64,000 nucleotides of DNA, from positions 62,001 through 126,000 of the forward strand of contig NZ_JAKLJA010000022.1 in assembly GCF_022213065.1 (NCBI RefSeq). Reading direction: 5' to 3'. Made by a program: the position numbers and the translations under genes. Under the pieces are notes generated by a model. That model had not been told where the DNA came from, made no database searches, and worked only from the letters and a program-made list of their open reading frames with translations. This stretch comes from Paraburkholderia tagetis. GTDB lineage: Bacteria; Pseudomonadota; Gammaproteobacteria; Burkholderiales; Burkholderiaceae. This document shows positions 1 through 10,100 of the stretch, one piece after another; position 1 is the first letter of the stretch; the number at the start of each line of letters is the position of its first letter.

Positions 1-1
1 C

Positions 2-856
2 TCGCAAGGGCGCGTGCCCTCGGTCCCCGCCGTCGACGCGTTCTACAACCAGCTCGGCTGCGCCGGGCCGATGGGCCGCAGCGTTCCCGACCTGGCCATG
101 CTGCTGGCCACCCAGGCGGGCTACGACGCGCGTGCGCCGCTCTCGATTGCCGAAGATCCGGCACAGTTCGCAGGTCCGCTCGCGCGCGATTTCAGCGGCA
201 CGCGCATCGGCTGGCTCGGCAACTACGACGGCTATCTGGCGATGGAAGACGGCGTGCTCGCACTCTGCGAGAACGCTCTCAAGGACTTCGAAGCAATCGG
301 CTGCAAGGTCGATGCCGCGCGCCCCGATTATTCGATGGAGAAGCTCTGGGACTGCTGGCGCACACTGCGCCACTTCTCGGTGGCGGGCTCGCTGGGCGCG
401 CTCTATCGCGACCCCGCGAAGCGCGCGCTACTCAAGCCCGAGGCGCAATGGGAAGTGGAAGGCGGGTTGAAGCTCTCAGGCGAGGACGTATGGAACGCAA
501 CGGTCGCGCGCACGCAGTGGTACAACGCGCTGCTCGCGCTGTTCGAGCGCTATGACTATCTCGTGCTGCCGAGCGCGCAGATCTTCCCGTTCGATGCGAA
601 GGCGCATTGGCCGAAGTCGGTCGCGGGCCGCACGATGGACACGTATCACCGCTGGATGGAAGTGGTGATCGGCGGCACGCTCGCGGGTCTGCCCGTGATG
701 TGCGTGCCGGCGGGCTTCAACGCGCAGGGGCTGCCGATGGGCCTGCAAGTGATCGGCAAGCCGCAAGCCGATCTATCCGTGCTGCAATTGGGGCATGCCT
801 ACGATCAGGCCACGCAGTGGGTGACGCGGCGTCAGCCCGCCTTGCTCGCCGCGTGA
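2..856 (+). CDS. Amidase, C-terminal part (5' end outside window)
   Basis: This is the C-terminal part of an amidase-signature enzyme, which hydrolyses carboxamides. The frame is open from base 2; a GTG at base 14 is internal, because the residues before it (SQGR) continue the family block GRVPS, which follows the catalytic Ser-cisSer-Lys core. That core therefore lies outside the window. Visible family blocks are GPMGRSVPDLAMLL early on and, near the end, a GLPVMCVPAGF block followed by GLPMGLQVIG, typical of the amidase C-terminus. The gene converges on the polyamine-type transporter operon with a 14-bp gap, so it may act on an imported amide, but that is inference. The substrate cannot be told from this part. 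Confidence 0.85.
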   Translation, partial: SQGRVPSVPAVDAFYNQLGCAGPMGRSVPDLAMLLATQAGYDARAPLSIAEDPAQFAGPLARDFSGTRIGWLGNYDGYLAMEDGVLALCENALKDFEAIGCKVDAARPDYSMEKLWDCWRTLRHFSVAGSLGALYRDPAKRALLKPEAQWEVEGGLKLSGEDVWNATVARTQWYNALLALFERYDYLVLPSAQIFPFDAKAHWPKSVAGRTMDTYHRWMEVVIGGTLAGLPVMCVPAGFNAQGLPMGLQVIGKPQADLSVLQLGHAYDQATQWVTRRQPALLAA

Positions 857-870
857 CAACATTCAGGCCT

Positions 871-1710
871 TCAGGCCTTCACCGCGCGCGCCGCATTCCT
901 GCCGCGCAGCCATTCGAGCGCCAGCAGCAAGCTGGTCGAGAACACGATCAGGATCGTTGCGAGCGCAGCGATCGTCGGGCTGATGTTCTCGCGGATGCCC
1001 GTGAACATCTGGCGCGGCAGCGTCGTCTGATCGGCGCCCGCGAGGAACAGCGTCACCACCACCTCGTCGAACGATGTCGCGAACGCGAACAGCGCGCCCG
1101 AGATCACGCCTGGCGCAATCACGGGCAGCGTGATGCGAAAGAACGTCGAAACCGGATTCGCGCCGAGCGACAGGCTCGCGCGCACGAGGTTGTAGTTGAA
1201 GCCCTGCAGCGTGGCCGATACCGTGGTCACCACGAAGGGCACGCCCAGCGACGCGTGCGCGAGAATCAGGCCCAGATAGGTATTGGCGAGCCCGAGCGGC
1301 GCGAAGAACAGATACATGCCCACGCCCACCACCACCACGGGCACGATCATCGGCGAGATGAGCACCGCCATGAGCACGGCCTTGCCGCGGAAGTCGGCCT
1401 TCGTGATGCCGATTGCCGCCAGCGTGCCCAGCACCGTCGCCACGAGCGTCGCCGCCGGCCCGACGATGAAGCTGTTCTTCGCGGCCATGCGCCATTCGTC
1501 GGACATCACGAGGTTCTGATACCAGCGCAGCGACCAGCCCGGAATCGGATAGACGAGAAACGTGCTCGACGAAAATGAAAGCGGCACGATCGCGAGCACG
1601 GGCAGGATCAGATAGAGCAGCGTGAGCACGGCGAGCCCGCGCAGCGTGAAGTACCAGATGCGTTCGATGCCGGAGGTATGGGGCGCAAACAGCGGTTTGG
1701 CGAATTTCAT
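871..1710 (-). CDS. ABC transporter permease, PotC/PotI type
   Basis: Inner-membrane permease of 279 residues, one of two in a polyamine-type importer. The ATG at 1710 gives MKFAKPLF, followed by a short cytoplasmic stretch and the first membrane segment; a longer upstream frame only reads through the neighbouring permease. About six hydrophobic segments are visible, and the EAA loop that contacts the ATPase is recognisable around ASLSLGANPVSTFFRITLP. It is the last gene of the leftward operon, 14 bp behind the other permease. Family membership is clear; the exact substrate (putrescine, spermidine or a related cation) is inferred from the binding protein and ATPase. Confidence 0.9.
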   Translation of the reverse strand: MKFAKPLFAPHTSGIERIWYFTLRGLAVLTLLYLILPVLAIVPLSFSSSTFLVYPIPGWSLRWYQNLVMSDEWRMAAKNSFIVGPAATLVATVLGTLAAIGITKADFRGKAVLMAVLISPMIVPVVVVGVGMYLFFAPLGLANTYLGLILAHASLGVPFVVTTVSATLQGFNYNLVRASLSLGANPVSTFFRITLPVIAPGVISGALFAFATSFDEVVVTLFLAGADQTTLPRQMFTGIRENISPTIAALATILIVFSTSLLLALEWLRGRNAARAVKA

Positions 1711-1724
1711 GTGCAGTGCCTCCG

Positions 1725-3002
1725 TTAGCCGAGGCTCAGTTGCGTGCGCGTGAAGCGCCCGTAGACGAAGTACAGCATGGTCGTCGCCACGAGCAGCAGC
1801 GCTCCGAGCGAGCACGCCATGCCCCAGTTGATCGACACGTTCGTGAAGTACGCCACGTAGTAGCTCACCATCTGGTCGGCGGGACCGCCCAGCAGCGCGG
1901 GCGTGATGTAGTAGCCAATCGAGAGAATGAAGACGAGCAGCACGCCCGCGCCGATACCCGGGTATGTCTGCGGCACATACACGCGCCAGAAGGCCGCGAA
2001 CGGATGGCTGCCGAGCGAGACGGCGGCGCGCTGGTAGGTGGGCGGAATCGACTTCATCACGCTGTAGAGCGGCAGCACCATGAACGGCAGCAGGATGTGC
2101 GTCATCGAGATATAGACGCCCACGCGATTGAACAGCAGCGTGAGCGGCGTGGAAATAATGCCGGTGCCGATCAGCGCCTTGTTGACCAGGCCTTCGCTTT
2201 GCAGAATCACGATCCATGCGGCCACGCGCACGAGAATCGAAGTCCAGAACGGAATCAGCACGAGGATCATCACGAGATTGGCGCGGCGCTCTGGCAGCGT
2301 CGAGATCCAGTACGCAAGCGGATAGCCGAGCGCAAGCGCGAACAATGTGACGAATACGCTGATCACGAAGGTGCGGCCGAACACGGCGAGATAAATCTGC
2401 TGATCGGGGTCGGCGGAAATGATGCTGCCGAACGCGTCCTGCTTGTGGTCGAGCGAGGCGAGCAGATAGAACGGCGAATAGTGGCCGCTGTTCTTCGCGA
2501 TGGCCTGCCAGTACGTCACGTCGTTCCAGCGGTCGTCGAGCTCGACGATTTTGGCGCGCGTTTGCGCGGGCGTGAGCTTGAGCGGATGACCGTCGCCATC
2601 GGCGAACGGCATCGCGCGCGCCGTCTTCGCCACGAGCGAGCGATAGCCCGCGATCTCCACATTCAGGCGGCGTGCGAGCGCGCCCATGGCGTCGCCGTCC
2701 TGCACCGCGACGAGATCCTGCGCGAGCGCCGCATAGGCCGCATCGGGCGGCGCGCTCTTGCGGTCCCAGCCGCCCAGCGCGGCAACGGTATGCGGCAGCG
2801 CGGTCGCCACCTCGGGATTCTGCACGGCGCGCGTGAGCAGCGCCGCGATCGGCACGACGAAAATCAGCAGCAGAAAGATCGCCAGCGGCGCGATCAGCAA
2901 GAGCGCCATCGTGCGCTTCTTCGCCTGTGCGAGTCGCAGTTCGCGCTTCAGACGCGTGCTCGATTCGCCCGAGTGGTCGGCTGCGTGTGCCGCGGTCGTC
3001 AT
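1725..3002 (-). CDS. ABC transporter permease, PotB/PotH type, with enlarged periplasmic loop
   Basis: Inner-membrane permease of 425 residues, the first permease of the operon. I place the start at the ATG giving MTTAAHAAD; upstream codons in frame show no family similarity. A first membrane segment (about residues 32-55) is followed by a long polar stretch (about residues 60-195) before the remaining five segments. PotB proteins of about 285 residues lack this, so the first periplasmic loop is greatly enlarged. The EAA motif is around AAVSLGSHPFAAFWRVYVP. Similar long versions are known in polyamine and opine-type transporters. A 214-bp gap separates it from the binding-protein gene upstream. 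Confidence 0.88.
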   Translation of the reverse strand: MTTAAHAADHSGESSTRLKRELRLAQAKKRTMALLLIAPLAIFLLLIFVVPIAALLTRAVQNPEVATALPHTVAALGGWDRKSAPPDAAYAALAQDLVAVQDGDAMGALARRLNVEIAGYRSLVAKTARAMPFADGDGHPLKLTPAQTRAKIVELDDRWNDVTYWQAIAKNSGHYSPFYLLASLDHKQDAFGSIISADPDQQIYLAVFGRTFVISVFVTLFALALGYPLAYWISTLPERRANLVMILVLIPFWTSILVRVAAWIVILQSEGLVNKALIGTGIISTPLTLLFNRVGVYISMTHILLPFMVLPLYSVMKSIPPTYQRAAVSLGSHPFAAFWRVYVPQTYPGIGAGVLLVFILSIGYYITPALLGGPADQMVSYYVAYFTNVSINWGMACSLGALLLVATTMLYFVYGRFTRTQLSLG

Positions 3003-3216
3003 GGGTGTCAATTCAGTCTCCTGCGCAGTCTCCTGCGCTCGCCGCAAAGGCTCTCGCCCCGAAGCGGCAAGCCGCGCGCGCCCCGTGCGTGGCACAGCGC
3101 GCGCGTTCCTCCGTTATCGCGCGGGCGCGCATCCATCGTTCAGGACATTCGATGTGCGCCCGCCCGTCATGCTTCCAATGCCGCTTCTAATGCCTCTGCT
3201 ACCGCATCGCGCCAGC

Positions 3217-4266
3217 TTACTTCGCGGCCCACGAGGCGAAGCGCTGCTCCAGTTCGTCGCCGTGATCGGTCCAGAACGTGAGGTCCTGCTGTACCGCGCT
3301 CTTGCCGTTCTTCGGCGAATTCGGCAGGTTTTCGAGCGTCTTCTCGTCGAGCGTCTTGATCGCCGTTTCATTCACCGGGCCGTAGGCGATGTGCTGCGCG
3401 TAGGTCTGCTGCGGCTTGGTCGAAAGCGTGTACGCGATGTACTGCATGGCCTGGGTCTTGTTCGGCGTGCCCTTCGGAATCGCCCAGTAATCGAGGTCGT
3501 AGATGCTGCCGTTCCACACGACCTTGAGGTTCTTGCCTTCGCGCTGCGCGGCGTCGATGCGTCCGTTATAGGCGGTCGACATCACCACATCGCCGGCCAC
3601 GAGGAACTGCGGCGGCTGCGCGCCCGCTTCCCACCACTGGATGTTGGGCTTCAGCTCGTCGAGCTTCTTGAACGCGCGGTCCTGGCCCGCCTTCGTCGAA
3701 AGCACCTTGTAGACGTCGTGCGGCGCAACGCCATCGGCCATCAACGCGAATTCGAGGTTGTACCGCGCGCCCTTGCGCATGCCGCGCTTGCCCGGGAATT
3801 TCTTCACGTCCCAGAAGTCGGCCCAGCTCGCGGGCGCGGTCTTGAGCTTGTCGGCGTTATAGGCGAGCGCCGTCGACCACACGAAAATGCCCGCGCCGCA
3901 CGGTTGCTGCGCCGCCTTGAGGAGATCGGCCTTGTTGCCGAGCTTCGACCAGTCGAGCTTCTCGTAGAGGCCTTCGTCGCAGCCGCGCGCGATGTCGCCG
4001 GTCTCCACTTCCACGACGTCCCAGTTCACGTGCTTCGCCTCGACCATCGCCTTGACCTTGGCCTGCTCGCCGTTGTATTCGACGGCCGTGACCTTCGTGC
4101 CGGTCTGCGACTGGAACGGCTCGTTGAAGGCCGCCTTCTGGGCGTCGCCGTTCGCGCCGCCAAAGTTCACGACCGTCAGTTCCGCGGCGTGCGCCACGCC
4201 ACACGAGAGTGCAAACGCGGCCGCAGCCGCCACCGTTACAACGCGCAAGTTGCCGATCTGCTTCAT
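3217..4266 (-). CDS. ABC transporter periplasmic binding protein, polyamine (PotD/PotF) type
   Basis: Periplasmic solute-binding protein of 349 residues. The start is the ATG giving MKQIGNLRV, followed by a hydrophobic core and the signal-peptidase I site AHA-AEL, so a cleaved Sec signal peptide is expected. The mature protein begins with ELTVVNFGGANGDAQ, the typical first strand of PotD/PotF-type proteins, and later has the family block AWAIPKGTPNK-like (here DYWAIPKGTPNKTQ). It sits between the ATPase gene upstream and the permeases downstream in the same leftward operon. Specificity for putrescine, spermidine or gamma-aminobutyrate-like ligands cannot be read from the sequence. Confidence 0.9.
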   Translation of the reverse strand: MKQIGNLRVVTVAAAAAFALSCGVAHAAELTVVNFGGANGDAQKAAFNEPFQSQTGTKVTAVEYNGEQAKVKAMVEAKHVNWDVVEVETGDIARGCDEGLYEKLDWSKLGNKADLLKAAQQPCGAGIFVWSTALAYNADKLKTAPASWADFWDVKKFPGKRGMRKGARYNLEFALMADGVAPHDVYKVLSTKAGQDRAFKKLDELKPNIQWWEAGAQPPQFLVAGDVVMSTAYNGRIDAAQREGKNLKVVWNGSIYDLDYWAIPKGTPNKTQAMQYIAYTLSTKPQQTYAQHIAYGPVNETAIKTLDEKTLENLPNSPKNGKSAVQQDLTFWTDHGDELEQRFASWAAK

Positions 4267-4315
4267 GGTGTAGTCCCCTTCTCCTTGGTGGTTTGTTTTC
4301 GCGCGCTTCAGTGCG

Positions 4316-5419
4316 TCAGGCAAAAATACGCAAATGCTCCGGCGCGAACTCGAGCGCGACCGGCTGGCCGGGCGCGAAGCCTGCGAGCGCTTCGGTGCCG
4401 AGCGGCACCTTCACGAAGCACTCGTCCTGGTGAGGCAGACCGCAGCGCATGCGCACGTGGTCGCCGAAATAGATGAGACCGCGCGCCTCGCCCGCCAGCG
4501 CGTTCGCGCCGTTGTTTGCGCCGTTGTTTGCAAAGCCGGCGGCGAGCTTCATGCGCTCGGGCCGGATGCACGCGATGGCGTCCGCGCCCATCTGTGCGCC
4601 CGCCACGTTACGGCCTTTGAGGCGCGTGCCGTCGGCGAGATGGATCTCGCAGAATTCGCCGTCGACGGCGGCGACCTTGCCGCGCAGCCGGTTGCTGTCG
4701 CCGATGAAGTTCGCCACGAACTCGTTGCACGGCGATTCGTAGAGGCGGTCCACGCTGTCGAGCTGCTGCACGATGCCCTTGTCGAACACCGCCACGCGGT
4801 CCGACATCGTGAGCGCCTCGCCCTGGTCGTGCGTGACGTAGACGAACGTGACGCCGAGCTTCTCGTGCAGCGACTTCAGTTCGTATTGCATATGTTCGCG
4901 CAGTTGCTTGTCGAGCGCGCCGAGCGGCTCGTCCATGAGCACGAGCTTGGGCTGGAACACGAGCGCGCGCGCGAGCGCGATGCGCTGCTGCTGGCCGCCA
5001 GAAAGCTGTGCAGGGTAGCGTTTGGCGAAGCCTTCCATGCGCACCATCTTGAGCGCGTCGTTCACGCGGGCGGCGCGCTCGGCCGTCGGCACCTTGCGCA
5101 CGCCGAGCGGATACGCCACGTTCTGCTCGACGGTCATGTGCGGAAAGAGCGCGTAGTTCTGAAACACCATGCCGATGTCGCGCTTGTGCGGCGGCACGTT
5201 GTTGAGCAGCTTGCCTTCGAGACGGATCTCGCCGCCGGTGGGAAATTCGAAGCCCGCCAGCATCATCAGGCAGGTGGTCTTGCCGGAGCCGGACGGCCCG
5301 AGCAGCGTCAGGAACTCGCCCTGATAGATGTCCAGATCGAGTTGCTTCACCACCAGCGTTTCGCCGTCGTACGTCTTGCGCACGCCGCGAAAGCTGACGA
5401 TCGCCTCCGAGGTCTTCAT
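4316..5419 (-). CDS. ABC transporter ATP-binding protein, PotA type
   Basis: Cytoplasmic ATPase of 367 residues that powers the polyamine-type importer. Walker A is GPSGSGKTT (about residues 42-50), the Q-loop is in GMVFQNYALFPH, the ABC signature is LSGGQQQR, Walker B is LVLMDEPLGALD, and the switch histidine is in YVTHDQGEAL. The C-terminal third is a TOBE domain, as in PotA. It is the first gene of the leftward operon: its stop is 49 bp from the binding-protein start. It faces the divergent MocR gene across a region with two identical palindromes, so it is probably controlled by that regulator. Confidence 0.93.
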   Translation of the reverse strand: MKTSEAIVSFRGVRKTYDGETLVVKQLDLDIYQGEFLTLLGPSGSGKTTCLMMLAGFEFPTGGEIRLEGKLLNNVPPHKRDIGMVFQNYALFPHMTVEQNVAYPLGVRKVPTAERAARVNDALKMVRMEGFAKRYPAQLSGGQQQRIALARALVFQPKLVLMDEPLGALDKQLREHMQYELKSLHEKLGVTFVYVTHDQGEALTMSDRVAVFDKGIVQQLDSVDRLYESPCNEFVANFIGDSNRLRGKVAAVDGEFCEIHLADGTRLKGRNVAGAQMGADAIACIRPERMKLAAGFANNGANNGANALAGEARGLIYFGDHVRMRCGLPHQDECFVKVPLGTEALAGFAPGQPVALEFAPEHLRIFA

Positions 5420-5443
5420 CGTCGTGTCTCCTGTGTTTCCGGC

Positions 5444-5497
5444 TCAGATCTGACGCGATTAAATTTATTCTGACACAAAGGTTAGTCAGATCTGACG
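5444..5497. promoter_or_regulatory. Twin palindromic operator between transporter operon and mocR
   Basis: The 12-mer TCAGATCTGACG occurs twice in the same orientation, at 5444-5455 and 5486-5497. Its core TCAGATCTGA is a perfect palindrome. The two copies are exactly 42 bp apart, about four DNA turns, so a protein bound at both would sit on one face. They lie in the 151-bp divergent region between the transporter operon and the MocR regulator, upstream of both genes. Paired sites are known for MocR/GabR-type regulators; binding here is inferred. Confidence 0.6.
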
Positions 5498-5570
5498 TGC
5501 GGATTACTATAGACGCTCACGGCTCTATGCAATGGAGCCATTTCATTATTCTCGATGGAACCACTTCGCC

Positions 5571-7112
5571 ATGGTCATTCCGTCCGACTGGCTTGCCGCG
5601 CAACTCGACAAAACCTCGGCGGAACCGGTCTACCGCCAGTTGCTGCAACTCATGCAGCAAGCCATCCTGACCGGCCGACTCGCGCCCGGCACGAAGCTGC
5701 CCAGCTCGCGCCTGCTCGCGGGCGATCTCGGCATCGCGCGCAATACGGTGCTGCACGTCTACGACCAGTTGAGCGCCGAAGGCTACGTGCTCTCGACCAC
5801 CGGCAGCGGCACCTATGTCGCGGACACCCGCCCCGACTCGGCCGCCGTGGGCCCGCGCCCCGACGCCACCACGCGCGCCGTGCCCGCGCCCTCCCCGCGC
5901 GGCGACATGTCGATGCGCGGGCAGCGCCTCATCGACGAAGCCGGCGTCTCGGCCAGGCAATGGGGTGCGTTCATGCCCGGCGTGCCGGACGTGACCGAGT
6001 TTCCCGCGCGCACCTGGAGCCGCCTGCAATCGCGGCTCTGGAAGTCAGCCAGGCCCGATCTGCTCACCTACGCGCCGGGCGGCGGTTACCGGCCCTTGCG
6101 CCGCGCGCTCTCCGACTATCTGCGGGTGGCGCGCTCGGTGCGCTGCACGCCGGACCAGATCATCATCACGACCGGCATCCATCAGTCGATCGATCTCACG
6201 GTGCGCCTGCTCACCGACACCGGCGACCGCGCATGGGTCGAAGAGCCCTGCTATTGGGGCGCGCGCAGTGTGCTGCAAGCCTCGGGCATCAAGCTCTCGC
6301 CGATTCCCGTGGACGACGAAGGCCTCAACCCGCGCGACTCCGATCTGAGCCATCCGCCGCGCATCGCGCTCGTCACGCCCTCGCATCAGTACCCGCTCGG
6401 CATGGTGATGAGCCTCGCGCGCCGCCGCACGCTGCTCGAATACGCGCGCCAGCACAAGGTGTGGATCATCGAGGACGACTACGACAGCGAGTTCCGCTAC
6501 GGCAGCCGCCCGCTCGCCTCACTGCAAGGGCTCGACGACTCGGGCCAGGTGATCTATGTGGGCAGCCTCGGCAAGCTGCTGTTTCCGGGCTTGCGGGTGG
6601 GCTATATGGTCGTGCCCGAGCGGCTCGTGGACGCGTTTCGCACCGGCGTGGCCGAGCTCTATCGCGAAGGCCAGCTCATGCAGCAGGCCGTGCTCGCCGA
6701 ATTCATCATGGACGGCTATCTCACCACGCACGTGCGCCGCATGCGCACGCTCTACGGCGAGCGGCGGCAATTGCTGATCGACGCGGTGACGCAGCATTTC
6801 GGCGACGCGCTGCCCGTGATGGGCGACGAAGCGGGCCTGCACTTCGTGCTGGGCCTGCCCGAGCATTGCGACGACCGGGTGCTTACCGCGGCTTCGTACG
6901 ATGCGGGCGTGATCGTGCGGCCGTTGGCGTCCTATTACCTGGGCAAGCAGCAACGCAAAGGATTACTGACGGGTTATGCATGCGTGCCGCACGAGCAAAT
7001 CGCGCCGGCGTTCGCGACGCTCGCGCGCGTGATCGAAGCGCACGCGTTCGGGGCCGCCCGGACTACTGGAATCACTGGAGTCACCAAGGCGCCGCGCGTG
7101 CGCGCGGCGTGA
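5571..7112 (+). CDS. MocR/GabR-type transcriptional regulator (GntR HTH fused to class I aminotransferase fold)
   Basis: Transcriptional regulator with an N-terminal GntR winged helix (about residues 15-85, containing PVYRQLLQLMQQAIL and LPSSRLLAGDLGIARNTV) joined by a linker to a PLP-binding aminotransferase fold. The fold has the pyridoxal-lysine region GSLGKLLFPGLRVGYMV and the IIEDDYDSEFRY block. I use the ATG at 5571, which begins directly before the HTH; an in-frame ATG at 5532 would add 13 residues and neither has a strong ribosome binding site. Divergent orientation to a polyamine-type transporter suggests it senses a related amine with its PLP domain and controls the transporter and itself. 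Confidence 0.92.
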   Translation: MVIPSDWLAAQLDKTSAEPVYRQLLQLMQQAILTGRLAPGTKLPSSRLLAGDLGIARNTVLHVYDQLSAEGYVLSTTGSGTYVADTRPDSAAVGPRPDATTRAVPAPSPRGDMSMRGQRLIDEAGVSARQWGAFMPGVPDVTEFPARTWSRLQSRLWKSARPDLLTYAPGGGYRPLRRALSDYLRVARSVRCTPDQIIITTGIHQSIDLTVRLLTDTGDRAWVEEPCYWGARSVLQASGIKLSPIPVDDEGLNPRDSDLSHPPRIALVTPSHQYPLGMVMSLARRRTLLEYARQHKVWIIEDDYDSEFRYGSRPLASLQGLDDSGQVIYVGSLGKLLFPGLRVGYMVVPERLVDAFRTGVAELYREGQLMQQAVLAEFIMDGYLTTHVRRMRTLYGERRQLLIDAVTQHFGDALPVMGDEAGLHFVLGLPEHCDDRVLTAASYDAGVIVRPLASYYLGKQQRKGLLTGYACVPHEQIAPAFATLARVIEAHAFGAARTTGITGVTKAPRVRAA

Positions 7113-7157
7113 AAAACGCCAGCGGCATGCGAGGCATGACGCCCCGCATGCACGCCC

Positions 7158-10100
7158 TCACTTGAGCCCGAAGTCCACGCGCGTGGTCGCACCTTTATCG
7201 GTGATGCCCGTCGCGTCGAGCTTGGGCGCCACCACGAACACGCGGCTCGGGTCGACCTTGCCTTCGAAGTACTGCTGCACGGCCTGCGCGCGCCGCTGCG
7301 CTAGCTCGCGCAGCGTGGCGTCGTCCACGGGCGCGTGCTCGGCGAGCGCCTGCTTCATGTCGTCGACGGGCAGCGTCTTCGTGAAGCCCACCATGTTGCG
7401 CGGCTTTTTGAAGTCCGCATCCTTGTACGCCTTCGTCAGATATTTTTCGTATTCCTTCTGATCGACCTGCACCTGCGAGGTATCCACGCTCTCGCCGTTG
7501 CCCACGGTGTCCTTCACCTTCTGCTGGCGCACGAGGCGGTCCACATACTTCTCGCGCAGCGCGGGCGTGTCCACGGCCGGGTCGACGCGGCCGATCAGGT
7601 CGATCTTGATCGATGGCTTGTCGTCGAGCGCCTTCGCAATCGTGTCGAGCTTCTTGTCGTCGCCGTCCGAGAGCTTGGCCGAGCCCGCCGGGAATTCCAC
7701 ATAGCCGAGCTCTTCTCCGCCGCCGCCGCCAAACGCGTTCGCGAGCAGCGAGAACGGCGCAGTCACGGCCTTCGCGATCAGGTTGAGCACCGCATGCCAG
7801 ATCAGGCCGCCCAGGCTGAACTCGGGGTTCGAGAGCGAACCCGACACCGGAATATTCACGTCGATCTCGCCGCGCCGGTTCTTGAGCAGCGAAATCGCGA
7901 GACGCACGGGCAGCTTCGTGGCGGTGTCGTTCTCGACGTGATCGCCGAACGTGAGCTGGTCGATGAACAGATGGTTGTTCGCCGTGAGCTGGTCGTTCGC
8001 GAGCTGGTAGTGCAGGTCGACGTTGAGCTTGCCCTTGGTGATCGGATAGCCCGCGTACTTGGACGAATATGGCGTGAGATTGGTGAGCTCGACGTCGTGC
8101 GCGCTCGCGGTGATGTCGAGCGAAGGCTTCTCGATGAGCGGATTCACCGTGCCCTTGATGGCGATAGGCCCGTTCGCCGCGAGCTTGGCCGACACGTCGA
8201 CCGGCGCGGGCGTGGTCGACTCGGTGCCGAACGCGCCCACCGTGCCCTGAATCTGCACGAGGGTGGCGCTGTAGTTCGGCTTGATGAAGTTGTCGGTGTA
8301 ATTCACGCGGCCGCCCTGCAACACGAGTTCGCCGAAATGCAGGCGCACCGGATGCTTCGGCGACTGCGCGGCGGTCACCGTCGCGGAAGCAGTCGCGGGC
8401 GCCGAGGCCGCCACGTCCATCGCAACCGGCGCGGAAGTGGGTGCACTCGCCGCCTGCGGCGAAAGCGGCACCGGCTCGTGGCCGTCGGCATGGGCATCGC
8501 GCGTGAGCGACTGCGCTTGCCCGCTTTCGTGCGCCACCACGTCCTTGAGATTGAGCTTGCCTTGCGCGTCGAGCAGCACGCGCCCGTAGAAGCCGGCGAA
8601 GGTCACGCGGCTCGCGTCCACGTCGGTGCCGCGCACGTCGTCGTAGCTCGCCTTCAGGTTCGAGAGCGCGAGCGAGCGCCAGCCCGCGAACGGGTCGGAG
8701 GTCGCCTTGTCGAGCATGCGCACGTCCACGAGCGCCGCATCGCCGCGATAGTTCGCCTTGAGCGCCTTGCCCTGCTCCACGGCAAGCTGCCCCTTCATGT
8801 TGAGCAGCGCGCTGGCGACCACCGCGTTGAGCTGGTTGCCGAAGTACGGCTCGAACGCAGCGGCATCGAGCCGGTTCGCGTCGATCCTGAACTTCGCCGT
8901 GAGCGGCGTGGGGTTCACGTCGCCATTGAGCGCGAGCGTGCCCTTCTTGTTGACGGTCGCCTTCAGGTCGATGGGCAGCGCGTGCTTCATGTCGTCGCTG
9001 ATCTGCTGGACCTTGAGGTCGAGCGGCGCGACGGCAAGTTTGACCGGACGCGGCGTCGTGCTGTCCGTGAAGTTGACCGAGCCGCCGCTCACGCTCAGCG
9101 AATCGATCTTGTAGTGCCACGCCGGGCCTTCCTTCACCGACTTCTGCGCCGCGTGAATGGCCGTGCGCTCGGGCGCGGCCTCGTGCCCGCCCGCCAGTTG
9201 CAGCAGATCGATCTTGCCGTCCTTCTTGCGCTCGACGTTGACATCGAGGCCGCTCGTCTCCACTGAAGCGATCTGCGCGGTGCGCGCCGCGAGATCGACC
9301 TGGCTCACCTGCACCGTGCCCTTCGCGAGCGCCACGACCGGCGTCTTCGAGCCGCGCGCGGCGAGCTTGAGCGCCTCCAGATTCAGCGTGCTCGCGCCCA
9401 CTTGCACGGCAGCCGGCGCTTTCGCCCAGTCCGCCTTGATGGCCGAGTCGAGGCTCAGCTTGCCATCGAGGATCTGCGCGGCCGTCACGCCGTCGAGATA
9501 AGGCTGTGCCAGCGGCAGCGCCACGTTGTTCAGGACGATCTTCGCGTCGGCGCTCTTCGCGGCAAGGCCGAGGGTGCCCGAGATCTTCGCCGTGCCGCCG
9601 TCGCTCGCCTTCAGCGCGAGCGTGTAAGCAGCGGGCGCCTTGGCCACGGTCGAGAAGTTGGTGAGCGTCGTGGCGACGTTGCTCAGGTCCAGCTCCACCG
9701 GCCGCGACGCAGCTTCGTCGTGCACATGCACCGTGCCGTCCGCGATCGCGAACTGGCGAATCGAGAGGTCGAGCGGCGGCGCCTTGGCCGCCGCCGCGGG
9801 CTCGGCCTGCGCACCCGACGCCGCGGGCGGGGCCGCTGCAACGGCCAGCTTCTCGAGGTTGAGCACGCCCGCCTTGTCGCGCACGACCGTGGCCGTGGGC
9901 GCATCGACGCGGATCGTGTCGAAGCGATAGACGTTGCTGAACGGTTCGAGCGACGCCGCCGCCACATGCAGGCTGCGCGCGCCGAACAGCGGCGCGTTGG
10001 CGTTGTCGGTGGCGTCGACGTCGTTGAGGTCGGTCGTCCCGGAAACGCGCAGCGTGGGCTTCTCGCCCGACATCACGAAGTCGAGCTTGAGGTTGGTGGA

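Noticed and set aside
607..1578. Long plus-strand frame opposite the permease
   Set aside because: Arg/His-rich translation typical of the complementary strand of a GC-rich gene; the permease on the minus strand explains the region. The same holds for many long frames opposite the DUF748, PBP1A, Pat and copA genes.
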